DNA from: Thunnus maccoyii
Lineage: Eukaryota > Chordata > Actinopteri > Scombriformes > Scombridae
Assembly (NCBI RefSeq): GCF_910596095.1
Contig: NC_056539.1
Coordinates: 10,419,501-10,483,500, forward strand
Length of the DNA stretch: 64,000 bases
Reading direction: 5' to 3'
The translations under genes were made by a program, and so were the position numbers. Below are positions 1 to 11,018 of the stretch, one piece after another (positions within the stretch are counted from its first letter, which is position 1; every line of letters starts with the position of its first letter). The notes beneath the pieces are model-generated. The model saw nothing but the letters and a program-made list of their open reading frames with translations. It was not told the DNA's origin and ran no database searches.

Positions 1-337
1 AGTGAAAGTCTGAATCTATGGATGACACTGTACATATTGGCCAATACAAACATGCAGTAGGCTTTATAATCCAGTACATTGCAGATTAGTAGATGTAAAA
101 GGCACATGAGGCACATAGCGCTTGCAGCCATATGAGTTCCACTCCCACCACTGAATACATATAGCTGGTTGAAGGGGTGAGGGTGGCCAACAGGAAAAAA
201 ATTTGCCCCGTCACTCAACCATAGTAATTCTGCTGATAGGCATGCACTCATGTGTAAATGCTAACTTCTAATGCTACTGCTTGTTTATGACTTTCTATTC
301 ATTCTATACTTTAATGCTGTTTGTTTGTGTGTTTCAG
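1..337. other. intron of ipo13 (5' part outside window)
   Basis: This stretch ends in a clear acceptor (tttcag at 332-337) just before the first visible ipo13 exon. No coding homology to importin-13 is seen in it. The upstream exons of the gene must lie beyond the left edge of the window. Confidence 0.75.
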
Positions 338-3300
338 GTTGTTGTGGTTTTGCAACAAGTGTTTGCTCTTATACAGACAGTACTCAGCAAGTGGCTCAAC
401 GACTCGCAGGTTGTAGAGGTAAGTCGTCAGCATGTGCGGCCACATACTGTCAGACCTCTGCGTTTCTCAGATATTGGTCCACTTAATCAGACGTGACATT
501 TCAGTGAAACTGATTTCATGTTGTTCCTCAGGCGGTGTGCGCCATCTTTGAGAAGTCTGTGAAGACTCTGCTCCATGACTTTGCTCCCATGGTGTCTCAG
601 CTAAGTGAGATGCTCGGGCAGATGTACAGTACAATTCCTCAGGCCTCGGCCCTTGACCTCACACGACAGGTACACACTCATACATGTGAACGCACACACA
701 AACACACATTAGTATCCTTCCTTTAATACTTTATGGTTACATGCTAAGAGATAAAAGGGCTGTGTATGAGCTAATAAGGCATGCACCAGTGAGTCCAAGG
801 TTAATGAGGATGCAGTGTAAGTTTGTAAAACTTCATCCACAGTTAGTCTTTATTCATGACTACACTCTCAAGCATGATAAAGACTAAAACCCATTTAAAA
901 GATAATCAGTCTTTACAACTTCAATTTAAATTTACTTTCAAAGTCAAAAATAACTAAACAATAAATAGCAATTTATGGGGGTTATAAGCACTCAGTGATA
1001 ATTTAGTGATAATCACATCAAGTGCGTTTACATGAACCCTAGTAGTCTGATTATTTTTATCCTTCTGCAACAACTTGGTTTTTTGTTTTTTTAATTCTGC
1101 TGGAGAAACTGGATTTCTCGGCTGATTTCTGATGTGTAGATTTACATGAAAAGTATTGCTGTGGCAGAAGTGTGTAGGGATGAAAGAGCATTACTCATAT
1201 TGTTAGGTCTTTGTATCTAGATTAATTCATTATTTGTAAAATTTCACATTTGCACAGTAATAAAAACTGTGCTGTCACTACAGAGCTTGTTTTCTCACTG
1301 CTCCATCAGTGCACATATTCTGACTAAAAGAGAAAAACAACTCAGAGTCATATATCACTGATACACTCAAAACATGCCAGCCTTGGTTTAAAATAATGTT
1401 GGGTTGGGGAGAAACCCGATTACTAACCAGCTGTATGTAAATACAGGTTTTACAGTAATCGGGTTACTGCAGAGCATTTAAAGGCATTCTGTGGTTTCTC
1501 TCCCAATAACCTGGTTTCTTGTGTGCAAGTAAACACAGCGAGTGTCTGACGTGACGTCTTACTGTTTCAGATGGTGCATATCTTTGCCAGCGAGACAGAC
1601 CACTTCCCACCCATCAAGGCTCTGTTTGAGCTGGTTACCTCGGTAACATTGTCCATCTTCCAACAAGGTAGGGGGTATAGCAGGGGAGGGATTGTGAATA
1701 CTGTGAAATGTGTCTGTTCAAGTCAGTGGTACATGTGTCTGATCATATTTGATTTCACAGGGTTCAATACTGTTGCTTGGTGTAGAGAGAGAGGGAGGAA
1801 GAGCGAAAGTGAACAAATTTGTAACAATAAAAGAAAGCAAATTGGTTTCATATTTTATGCATGTTATGGTGACATATACACCCATTTCTTACTTGAATTG
1901 CTTGGAAATACTGATATGATGCTGCATTCTTAGACAATGAAGCTCAGCACGGGGGCCACAAATAGGAAAATGACAAAAAGTCAGAGGTTGTTGCACTCTG
2001 TTGTCACAGTCAACCTTTAAACGTTTGCATTACACATTAATGTAATTGGAACTACAGAGTGGCCTCTCTGTTCGACGTGTTGATCATTTTATCAGTGCAG
2101 TCTCCTGTTGGCACTGCACTGATCATTGATTAAATCATTTTCAGAGCTTTATGGTTTGCTTTAAACTGATCAACAATGCAATGTTTCCTATATTGATCTG
2201 CCAGGTCTTTGCTTACTCTGTTTTTTAATTATTTATTATACTTTTATGACGTTGTAGGTGAATATATTGTTTTAGTGTTTGGGCAGCATGGAAATGCCTT
2301 TTCTATTCTGAACTGTTCAAAGACATTTTCTCATGTGTGTGTGGCACCTGAGCCAGACTTCTGATTTTCTCCACATAAAACGGTCATCAATGAGATGGAA
2401 TAATTTCATTACCTACACTTGGCTTTGGGTACTTGTGCCAGCTCTGTCTGCCTCTCCCCTTCCCTTTGTGTTGTCCTTTTTTTCCTTCTCCTCCTTTCCC
2501 GCTTTGACTGGTTACGTAATGGCTGCCTCTCCTCCTGCCTCTAAACTCTTTTTTTTCTGAGCAGGTGCCCTTCAGTAGACAGTATCAGTACAGGATACAG
2601 TCACAACACAGAGACCACTAGCTTATTCAGTTGGCTGACATATAACATAGCAGGGCGGGCCAGCTCAATGCGGCTGCAGCCACTGCTGTGCTAGGATTAG
2701 AGTTGGGCTCTCCATCACAGCCCTCTGAATAAGCCCTGTATTCTCTCGACGGGTTGTGTATGTGTGTGGATGAGGGCTGGAGGGGGGTATTGAGCAGGAA
2801 ACTTGTTTGGAGTCTGGGAACAGCTAAAGCTGGGCGCTCACTACAGACATTTTCTTCTGTTTCATTACAAGTTTGCTGTTGGAGTCCTTCCAACATCAAT
2901 CTTGACCCATCGGAGAAAAGCATGTTTGAAAGTCAGGAATCTTGAAGCAGATTCTTCAACTCAGAAGCTTCTACAGGAATTGTGTGTTTAATTGTGCATC
3001 ATTTGCAACCTGTCATATTTTTAAAAAAGTCTTGTAGTCTGTGTCCAGCATAAGGGAGGTAGTGATATCAAAACCTATCTTGATTTTTTGAGTGTGATTT
3101 CATACTGATGGCTATGGGTTCACCTTTGAAGCAAAGGGGATCTTACTGACCAGCTCTGAACGGACCCTTGACAGTAACCTCCTCCCCTGAGGCACTTGTT
3201 AAAATCTGAGTGTTGCTTGTTATTTGATCATCATGATGATGTCACTGGTGTTTCAGGGAAGGAGGTAAAAGGGGGTTCATTCAGGTTTGGTGCCCCTTTT

Positions 3301-6300
3301 CCTCCAAACTGTAACAGTAACAGAGGTGCCTCCTGGGTTCCCACTCCAAACCCACTTTTGTTTTTTTAGGTTTGTTCTTTTTCTCTCGTTACTTCTTTCT
3401 TTTTTTTCTCTCCAAACAGACCCATGTCTTTGTCTTCTGCCTGTTTTTTGTTTTTGGTTGGTCTGTTCCTCCAAGACTCTGCCAAAGCTTCATATGCCCC
3501 CCCTTCTCCCCTTCGTTCCTTACTCACGTGTGAATTATTTCAATGAAATATTTTTGAGTTCTCTTTTATTTCCACATGACTGTTGAATCTATTCAGTTGC
3601 TGTTTGTATATTATTCTTATTCTCTTATGATTTCTTAAGTTTCATCTTTATTATATTTTAGGACCCAGGGATCATCCTGATATTGTTGATTCATTTATGC
3701 AACTCCAAGCTCAGGTGTGTTTTTGGTTTCTTATTTCATTCACTTTGGGTTTCTCTCTCTCTCTTTCTCTCTTTTTCTGATTTCTCCCTCTCTGTCCTCT
3801 TCTCCCTCCCTACCTCTTTCTGTTCTTTGTTACCGAACCTTACGGCATCACATAGGCGAGGCAGTGGAATGAAACATGAGGGGAATGTTTGAGAAAGACA
3901 CCCCCGTCTCTCCTCAAACGCTCTTGATTCTAACAGTCACCTCACGAACAGTAAGGTTCTCATTTTACCCGCTGACACCACCGTAATCCGTTTCTGATAT
4001 GCTCTTAAAAGTATGCAAAACGCTGATAACACAACAGTCCCTATCTTGTATGTTTACCATTATTACCTGTAATACTTACACTGTTTTGATTCAATTAACT
4101 GATTAGACTATAGACCAGTAGAGATCCTGAACAGCCTCTAAAATGCTGCTAGTATGATGTATATACGGTGTCACAATTATTATTTTTATCAATATTTATC
4201 AATAGTCTGCGCTGTCACAGTCTGGTGAAAACCTTGTTTTTCCAAAATCTTCTCAGTAGCCAAGAAAGACCAAAAACAAAGCAAAAAGTCTTATTTTTAG
4301 CTAGATGACAGTGCATTTTTACATTTAATATGTTTTTGAAACATTTGCTAAACCCCAAATAACAAGAAATTCTCATAACTCACAGAAGGCCATGTAATCC
4401 TTCAATAAATTAATGCATGACAATCTACTATTTTTTGCGCTTACAGTTCCTTTTTTTCCGTAAAGTCAACATCAGGGCATATTTGCTCCCTGGCAAAACA
4501 TTCAATGCGTTCAGTTGAGTCGTAGATTAAATATTTTAGTTGATGCGGAGCTCCTTGGAAGACGATGTAACGGCGTCAGTATCAGTGATGTGCTCCCAGG
4601 TGACTGGTTAGTCTCTGAGCCCAGTCCTCCTCTGATGTCATTCCAGCCCAGAGCCAATCAAAGCCCAAATGAATTAATATTCAACTAATATTAATCCGCT
4701 CAGACAAATTGGCTGATGGCTCTTCTGTTTTATATTTTTGTCTTCTGTCTTCATTCTTCTTCCTTTGTTTTCTATCTTTGGATAGATCTGACCTTCATCT
4801 CTCTCCCTCTCTCCCTCTCTCCTCTCCTCCATCCTGAATGAGTTCATTATTATGAGATGAGTTGTATTTCTCTTTATCTGCACATGTTAATTACACACTT
4901 CTGTTGCATATTCAATCCAGTCAACCAAAAACAAGGAAAAGTAATGTTTCAAATACAATTGATTTCAAGAGACAAAGCCAAAAACCATCATTGCCTTTAG
5001 TTTGACTTAAGTTTCCAATGATTTCAAAGTTTGATTTTTTGCAATTTGTTTGTTATACCTGCTGAGTTCTGCATTGGAGGATCTCTGTATGAGTTTGGAT
5101 AGTTTTTCTTAAACAGACGGAGACAGCACTATAGCCTGGTAGGCAGATCTGTTCTCAGTCCTGTATTGCTGTCAGATCCGGCTACCAGGCTGAGCGGGTA
5201 TTGTTGATAGCAGTATTTTGAAGGAGCTTATGCAGTGGAATGTGGTGAAGCAGTACCGATTGGGTCGGGCCGACAGAAACATACTCAGTGTAATGCCTTT
5301 ATCTGCCTCTTAGGCCCTCAAACGGAAGCCCGATTTGTTCTTGTCTGAGAGTCTTGACGTGAAAGCAGTGTTCCACTGTGGTAAGTTTGCACATCGTTCA
5401 CACACCCCTACACACTGCACTGGGAGTTTTGCTGCAGTACAGTGCCTACGAAATATATGTGCCTGTCAGTACAAAGTACAAACTGTAAATGTTTGACACC
5501 ATCCTTCAGTAGTTTATTTATGTTTCTGTCTTTCTCTCCCACTTCTAGGAGTTCTGTCACTCAAATTTCCTGAGGCTCCGACAGTCAAGTCAACATGCTT
5601 GTTCTTTGTGAGCACATACATACACACACATGACTTGAAACTTTGCAAGAATATGCATGTTTATAAATGGGTTACTTGGCTTCCGTGTTGTTGATTGTCT
5701 GTGTTTCTGCCTTAGACTGAATTGTTACCCCACTGCTCGGATGTGCCTCCATTAGCCAGGGTGGTGCAGGAGGACGGCAAACTGTTGATCCAGGCCGTAC
5801 TGGAGGTGAGAAGCACCATGTTGCATGTCACACCACAGAAAAAAAAACATCATTTCACTATAGGTGCAGTTTTTTTACCCACCGTTTTTGTAATTAAGGC
5901 CTTTTTGTAAAATCTCTCTCCAGGGCATCGGGGGCGGGGCATCTCGGAGCCTGATGGACCAGTTTGCAGAGGTGCTTTTCTGTCTGAACAAGCACTGCTT
6001 TTCTCTGCTGGCTGTGTGGTTGAAGGAGGCGCTGCAGCCTCCAGGGTTCCCATCAACACGGGTCACAACTGAACAGAAAGACAACTTCTCCCAGCAGATA
6101 CTTAGGTAACACCACTGGAAAACATTTGGATATTACTGTGGTTTCATTTTTTCTGCATTGAAGCGCACAATTTCCGTATATTTGTTTGCAGGTTTAATTG
6201 CAAATGAATCAACCACATGATTTGTTTCATATGCTTGATCATTGTTTCATGTCCCTCTCATCTCCACTGCTTCCTATCTCATGTAGAGAACGAGTGAACA

Positions 6301-6383
6301 AGAGGAGGGTGAAGGACATAGTGAAGGAGTTTACACTACTGTGCAGAGGGCTCCATGGTACAGAGTACGCCGCTGAATACTGA
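338..6383 (+). CDS. ipo13: importin-13, C-terminal part (last 9 exons)
   Basis: Importin-13 is a karyopherin-beta of the nuclear pore pathway. It imports cargoes such as MAGOH-RBM8A and UBC9 and exports eIF1A under Ran-GTP control. The exons I read are 338-418, 532-669, 1571-1667, 3662-3714, 5314-5380, 5549-5607, 5716-5805, 5924-6105 and 6287-6383. All join in phase and give 287 residues up to a TGA stop. Human IPO13 has 963 residues, so roughly the last 30% is here. Family-typical blocks include FEKSVKTLLHDFAPMV (exon 2), STIPQASALDLTRQ, RDHPDIVDSFMQLQAQ, KFPEAPTV, SRSLMDQFAEVLFCLNKHCF and the C-terminal RERVNKRRVKDIVKEFTLL. These belong to the C-terminal HEAT repeats. Nothing looks broken. 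The gene is partial only because of the window edge. Confidence 0.97.
1021..1539. repeat. possible MITE-like element in ipo13 intron
   Basis: The ends carry imperfect inverted repeats, agtgcgtttacatg at 1021-1034 against the reverse complement of 1524-1539 (cgctgtgtttacttgc). Between them are related motifs such as cagtaatcgggtt. This resembles fish non-autonomous DNA elements whose ends contain TTTACATG. I could not define a clean target-site duplication, so the boundaries and superfamily (hAT is my guess) are uncertain. Confidence 0.35.
5133..5191 (+). ncRNA. short hairpin in ipo13 intron, miRNA-precursor-like
   Basis: The arms 5133-5151 and 5173-5191 pair at 17 of 19 positions around a 21-nt loop (agcctggtag... 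against ...ctaccaggct). The size and two internal mismatches suit a small intronic pre-miRNA, but the stem does not extend well beyond 19 bp, which is short for a canonical precursor. I do not recognise either arm as a known miRNA. It may equally be the ends of a small dead transposon. Confidence 0.25.
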
Positions 6384-7082
6384 AACTCTACCCTTGAACT
6401 CTCACCTAACCGTGACCTCTGCCCTCAGTGCAAAACAGATGGACGCCACAACAACACAGTTCTCACAAACCCCATCAGAGAAGATATCATGAAATGATTG
6501 TAATGATAACCCGCCCCGCTGCAGGACAAGACATGGAACCATTCCAGCACAGACCTGCCATCGGATTAATGGACAAACATTAAATCCCCAGTGGCTTCAG
6601 AGAGGCTATCCTCTCTGCTTCCATTTTTTTTTTTTTTTTTTTCTGTTCTAAGATTGATTGTTTCTCTCTCCCTCCTCTTCTCTCTCCTCTTATTTAAAGG
6701 TCTTAAAGGAAAAGCTTTGAGCAGCACTCCCAGCATGCTGCGTTATGCGTCCTTCTATCTCTGTCTTGTTCTGCCTTTCTAGATCTTCCTGTGGCTCCTA
6801 GGTTGTTTCCTGGTGATTAGCATCCATATGAAATGGTAGTGGTATCGTACGTAGCTACTTGACATTATTTTTCAGAATAAATCAAATTATATATATGTAT
6901 ATGTATACACATATAGAAATATGGAGGTTGTCAGTCCTGCTGCTGCTAACGGGAAGAGAGAAGGACCAATGTCAGGGGGAGGATTCTGCAGGAAAATGAC
7001 ATTAATTCAATAATCTTTACTCCACCTCATGCCCCCTTTGATCTCTGCATTTGCCAAATTATCATGAAATGTTTTGTGAATT

Positions 7083-7113
<31 letters not shown>

Positions 7114-9500
7114 GTTATATATGCCTTTTTGGGGGGGTATGAGTGGAGAAGGAAAGCCAAACACCACATAACCTGACTAAAAACAGTCTGCTCTCTTGCC
7201 CAGCCCTCTTTGTATAGGGCTGTACCTCATGTACATACAGTCCCACCCAGTCATACTGCAGTCTCCTCAGGTTGTAGAGAGTGTTGAATACAGTGGTCCC
7301 CAAGGTTGAAGCAGGACTGCCCAGAGCGATGGCTGGAGGGGAAAGGGAATTAAAGTAGCTGGCAGTGAGAAAGGGGCACAGGATGGAAACTGAGAAGGGA
7401 ACTGAGTATTTGGAGGGATTAATAATCCCGACGTTGGACTGCTTAGTCACTGTAATCGTGCAAAAATATTAATCAAGTTGTGCATATTAACAGTTATTGC
7501 TGAACACTTCTGTGTATTTGAGTGCGTGCGCGTGTTCATACCTGTATGTATGAGAGGTTGTGTGTGCACAGATGTATCTTTTTTCCACTTGTTCAGTGCA
7601 CTTATATTGGACCTACAGTACACATGCATAACTTCCTCCTATCTTTTACACAAAGAGCCCTTTCATTTCTTCATACCACACTCATTCAGACTACTCTTTG
7701 CTTAAAGACTGACCAGGCACGTCCAGTACTGCTGCTCACCGGCAATCACACTCATCTATTAAACCTCCTCATCATCTGGAATGACCGGTCAGTGATAATC
7801 ATTGACCAGACTCATCTACTTATCTGTTATCGATCTCTCACAATGCACACCGACTAGCCTATTGCTCTTAACAAAACGCTTGTGAACAAGCCACCCAAAT
7901 CCTTTTCATCCATCTGGGTCACTGCCTTGGAGAGGACCAAGAAGGATTAGAGAGCTCAGTAACAAAATGTAAGATCTCTGAGAAAGTTATTGGAACAAGA
8001 ACAAGCACTTACGTTCTGTGCTCATCCATTATGCTAGAGACATTATTGGTGAAGTGATGTGACGGCTGTAAAATACACTGTCTAGTGAATCAGCAGGACC
8101 AGTTGACATCTAATAACACTCAGCGTCGAAATGTATTCTGTGGTCTCTGCTAAAACTTTATCTCAGTCTAATCCTTCTGTCTTATCCGAGGTGCCTGCAG
8201 ACATGTAGCATGTATGTGTTTTGTGGGGGGTTTTCAGGGTTTCAGGGGACAAACATATTCAATGCGTGAGATACTGCAGAAAGACATTATTTAGGCCGAG
8301 AATCGTCTCTGGAGTGAGCTGTCCGGCCTCTTGAGTCTGATTTGAACTGTGAATGACTGGACGTTTAACACTGATCCTCGATCTGTATTGTGGTCTCGTT
8401 CTGAGGGGGTAAAACTAAAATAATGTTTGTCACAGTTTAAAGAAAGAGTAGTAGGCGGATGATGGGAGGGGGGTATGAAATGTACATTGTTTTTTTGTAC
8501 CTTGGCTTTAATTTATTAAATATATCTAAGACTGCAGATCCTGACTCTTCTTTGTGTGGGAGTGGTTTTGTTCTTTTCTTCCATCAGAGGCTCACAGTCT
8601 GCACGTCCAACAGATATTTTTCTCAGATCTCTGAAACAATAACACAACAAACACCCGTGTAGGTCAAAGCTCAGTGAGAAACATGTAAGACTAATATTTT
8701 CCATTACCTTTTATAGCTTTTATTTTGTTTTTAGGTTTTTATCCATATCCAGTGAGCTTATTGAGAACATTTCTAAAGTCGGTAAAGTAAAGTCAATGTT
8801 TAAAGAATGTGAAATTTCTCTGTCAGTATTATCAGGTGGTAGCCAGGACTTAAGGTCATAAGTCCAAGTCACCCTGCCCCACCTTAAGGAACCAAAAAAA
8901 AGAAAGTAGGTAGGTAAAAGAAACAAATACACTTTAAGGCTAAAATATATACAATAACTAAATTAACTCAAATATAACAATATATTAAAATGAAAAGAAT
9001 AAATAAAAACAGAATAGACTAGAGATATAACAATAATATATATTTTATATAGTAGTTATATATTTTTTTTAAAGATTACACAGTTCTCTCAAGGAAATGT
9101 CCCTGCAAACAAGTAAATTATATACACCTGCATTCAAGGTGTCACCATTTTATTTCTCATAATGAAGGTCTAAATGCTTTTTATTCCAAAACCCTTCCCT
9201 CACTGCCTGAAAAAAAATCTGGTGGACCAATACCCAATCCTTTAATTCAATAAAACAACTAAATAACTACTTAAAAAGTAGTCAATTTTTAAGCTTTTTA
9301 CTTGCTAGTCTGAGTTTTATCGTATGATGATATTACATCTTTTTTCTCTTAGAAGTACTAAAAATCACGTTACAATAAATATCGATGAGAAAGATATGCA
9401 TTTCTCATTTGCAGTCAGACAGTTTCACTTAATGATCTTAAGGTTTTGGTGAACCTATTTTTAAAAGTCATGATTTCCTGCAAACTACAATTCTCACAAA
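6384..9500. other. ipo13 3' UTR and ipo13-pfas intergenic DNA
   Basis: Immediately after the ipo13 stop is a probable 3' UTR with a candidate polyadenylation signal at 6876-6881. The rest holds two long T runs (near 6626-6642 and 7089-7113) and AT-rich DNA around 8930-9080. The reading frames longer than 60 codons here show no protein family resemblance and lie in low-complexity DNA. I see no further gene. Confidence 0.6.
6876..6881 (+). terminator. candidate ipo13 polyadenylation signal
   Basis: AATAAA lies about 490 bases after the ipo13 stop codon. Later weaker signals (ATTAAA-type near 8514) would give a longer 3' UTR, so this is one candidate of several. Confidence 0.4.
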
Positions 9501-9520
9501 ATTCAAAGGGACGATAGCAG

Positions 9521-9657
9521 CCAGCCGCGCATGCGCAAACAATGCGGCTCACACGTGGGTATCGGAGGTCTATGCGTCCATCCTGCCTGTCAGTCTGCAG
9601 ACCTCAAACTACCTTCAGTCCATTCAAGAGGAGAAGAAGTTTATCAGGACGTCAGAG
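9521..9657 (+). promoter_or_regulatory. pfas promoter and non-coding first exon
   Basis: A perfect NRF1-type palindrome GCGCATGCGC lies at 9527-9536. It is followed 15 bases later by a canonical E-box CACGTG at 9552-9557. The sequence then reaches a good donor (GTCAGAG|gtgagc, exon end 9657). That donor can splice to the acceptor at 11011-11016 just before the pfas ATG. NRF1 and MYC/USF sites are typical of housekeeping and purine-synthesis promoters. The transcription start is inferred, not seen. Confidence 0.6.
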
Positions 9658-11016
9658 GTGAGCGGCATCTCAACTTTTTCATCATATACAAAGAGTCTGA
9701 ACTGCTGAAGCAAACTTTACTAGCTAGCTACCTGCTAACTCTGGCACCTTTTAGCCGCTTTAGCGTCCACGCAACAATTAAATGACACAAAACATGAAAA
9801 TTGTCCCAAGTGTGAGCAAACAAAGATAAAAACCCCGAGCATTGTTTCGCTATCGTCTTATGTTACCTGGTATCACTTTTTAAACAACATATTAACAACT
9901 TGTATCCTCCATGTTGTTTTTATACTGTAGACAAGCAGCTTGACATAGTCACGTTATAAACAATGCTAGTTAAAAGGTGTGTGCACGCGCCTGTGCGTGT
10001 GTGTGTGTGATGGAGTCTGCTTCATGTGGTTAAGGACTAACAGAAAGCTCCTGACCGTGCAGTGTGTGACCTGCAACATGCACACAATCAGTGTCCCAGT
10101 TGTCGGGAGGCTGTGTGTGTGTCTGTGTGTGTGTGTGTGTGTGTGTGTCAAAGGTTACTTTTGGGGACAAATTTCAGACTTAGGACCAGTTAATTGGGAC
10201 GGCTTGTCCAATTGGGGACAAAAGCCAAGTCCCCAATTGGGAAAAGCTCATTTTTGGGTCAGTTGTTATGTTTAAGGTAAGTCTCAAGGAAATTAATGTA
10301 AGTCTATGTAATGTCCCCAAAAGTGACCATGATCTGATATATGTGTGTGTGTGTGTTTAGTATTTGAATGAGTTCATCTCAGACTTACCTTTATCTTTAA
10401 ATGAGCTGTAACATCAGCACTGTTTAGAATATGAACCCTCTGCAGCACAAGTTGTTTACTGACAGTCTGCTGTGAAGGTGTTTGATCAACATATGAACAG
10501 TTTGCTTTGAGAATGATGTTACATGACAGAAGCAGTGATAATATGTGGGTTTCTGTTTTGATATGAGAAATTTTACGTATTTTGAGTAAAAAATCTATCA
10601 ACAGAAATCAGTTTGATTTACCATGAGACAACCGCACCATATGCACTATATGCACATGCTTCAAAACATTTCCTTGATTTAATGTTATGGTCTGAACACC
10701 TTAGACCTTTAGAAAGGTCTGCTGTCATGAGAGGCCTGCTATCTATTATTGACCTGGACTGACCTGGAGGCAAAGTTCAGCCTCAGTGAGATGTGAGTGT
10801 ATGTGAGTCCTTACTTATCATTGATCATAAGTATTGACCTTTGGCCTCTGATTTAGTGATCTGTTACATCAGAATATGCAATTAGTAATACAGAGTAAAT
10901 CAATTTCATTGATAACTGATGCCCACCATTCATCATCTGTGACATTCTGTGATTGATTTTATTAATGGAGGTCCCTCAGTTTTTGACCTGAATCAATTTT
11001 TCTGTCTCTCCATCAG
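9658..11016 (+). other. 5' UTR intron of pfas
   Basis: This intron is inferred from the donor at 9658 and the acceptor catcag ending at 11016. It contains GT tracts and the small inverted-repeat element at 10153-10328. No coding exon is visible. Confidence 0.5.
10153..10328. mobile_element. short TIR element (MITE), 176 bp
   Basis: The ends are near-perfect inverted repeats of 17 bp: ggttacttttggggaca at 10153-10169 and tgtccccaaaagtgacc at 10312-10328 (one mismatch). Internal subrepeats also alternate 'ggggac' and 'gtcccc'. The element sits between two GT microsatellites (about 10115-10148 and 10341-10358), a context I know for this fish repeat type. No open reading frame of note. Confidence 0.7.
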
Positions 11017-11018
11017 TC

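Noticed and set aside
2627-2923. 98-codon - strand frame in an ipo13 intron
   Set aside because: Low-complexity composition, no family resemblance, no splice or promoter support.
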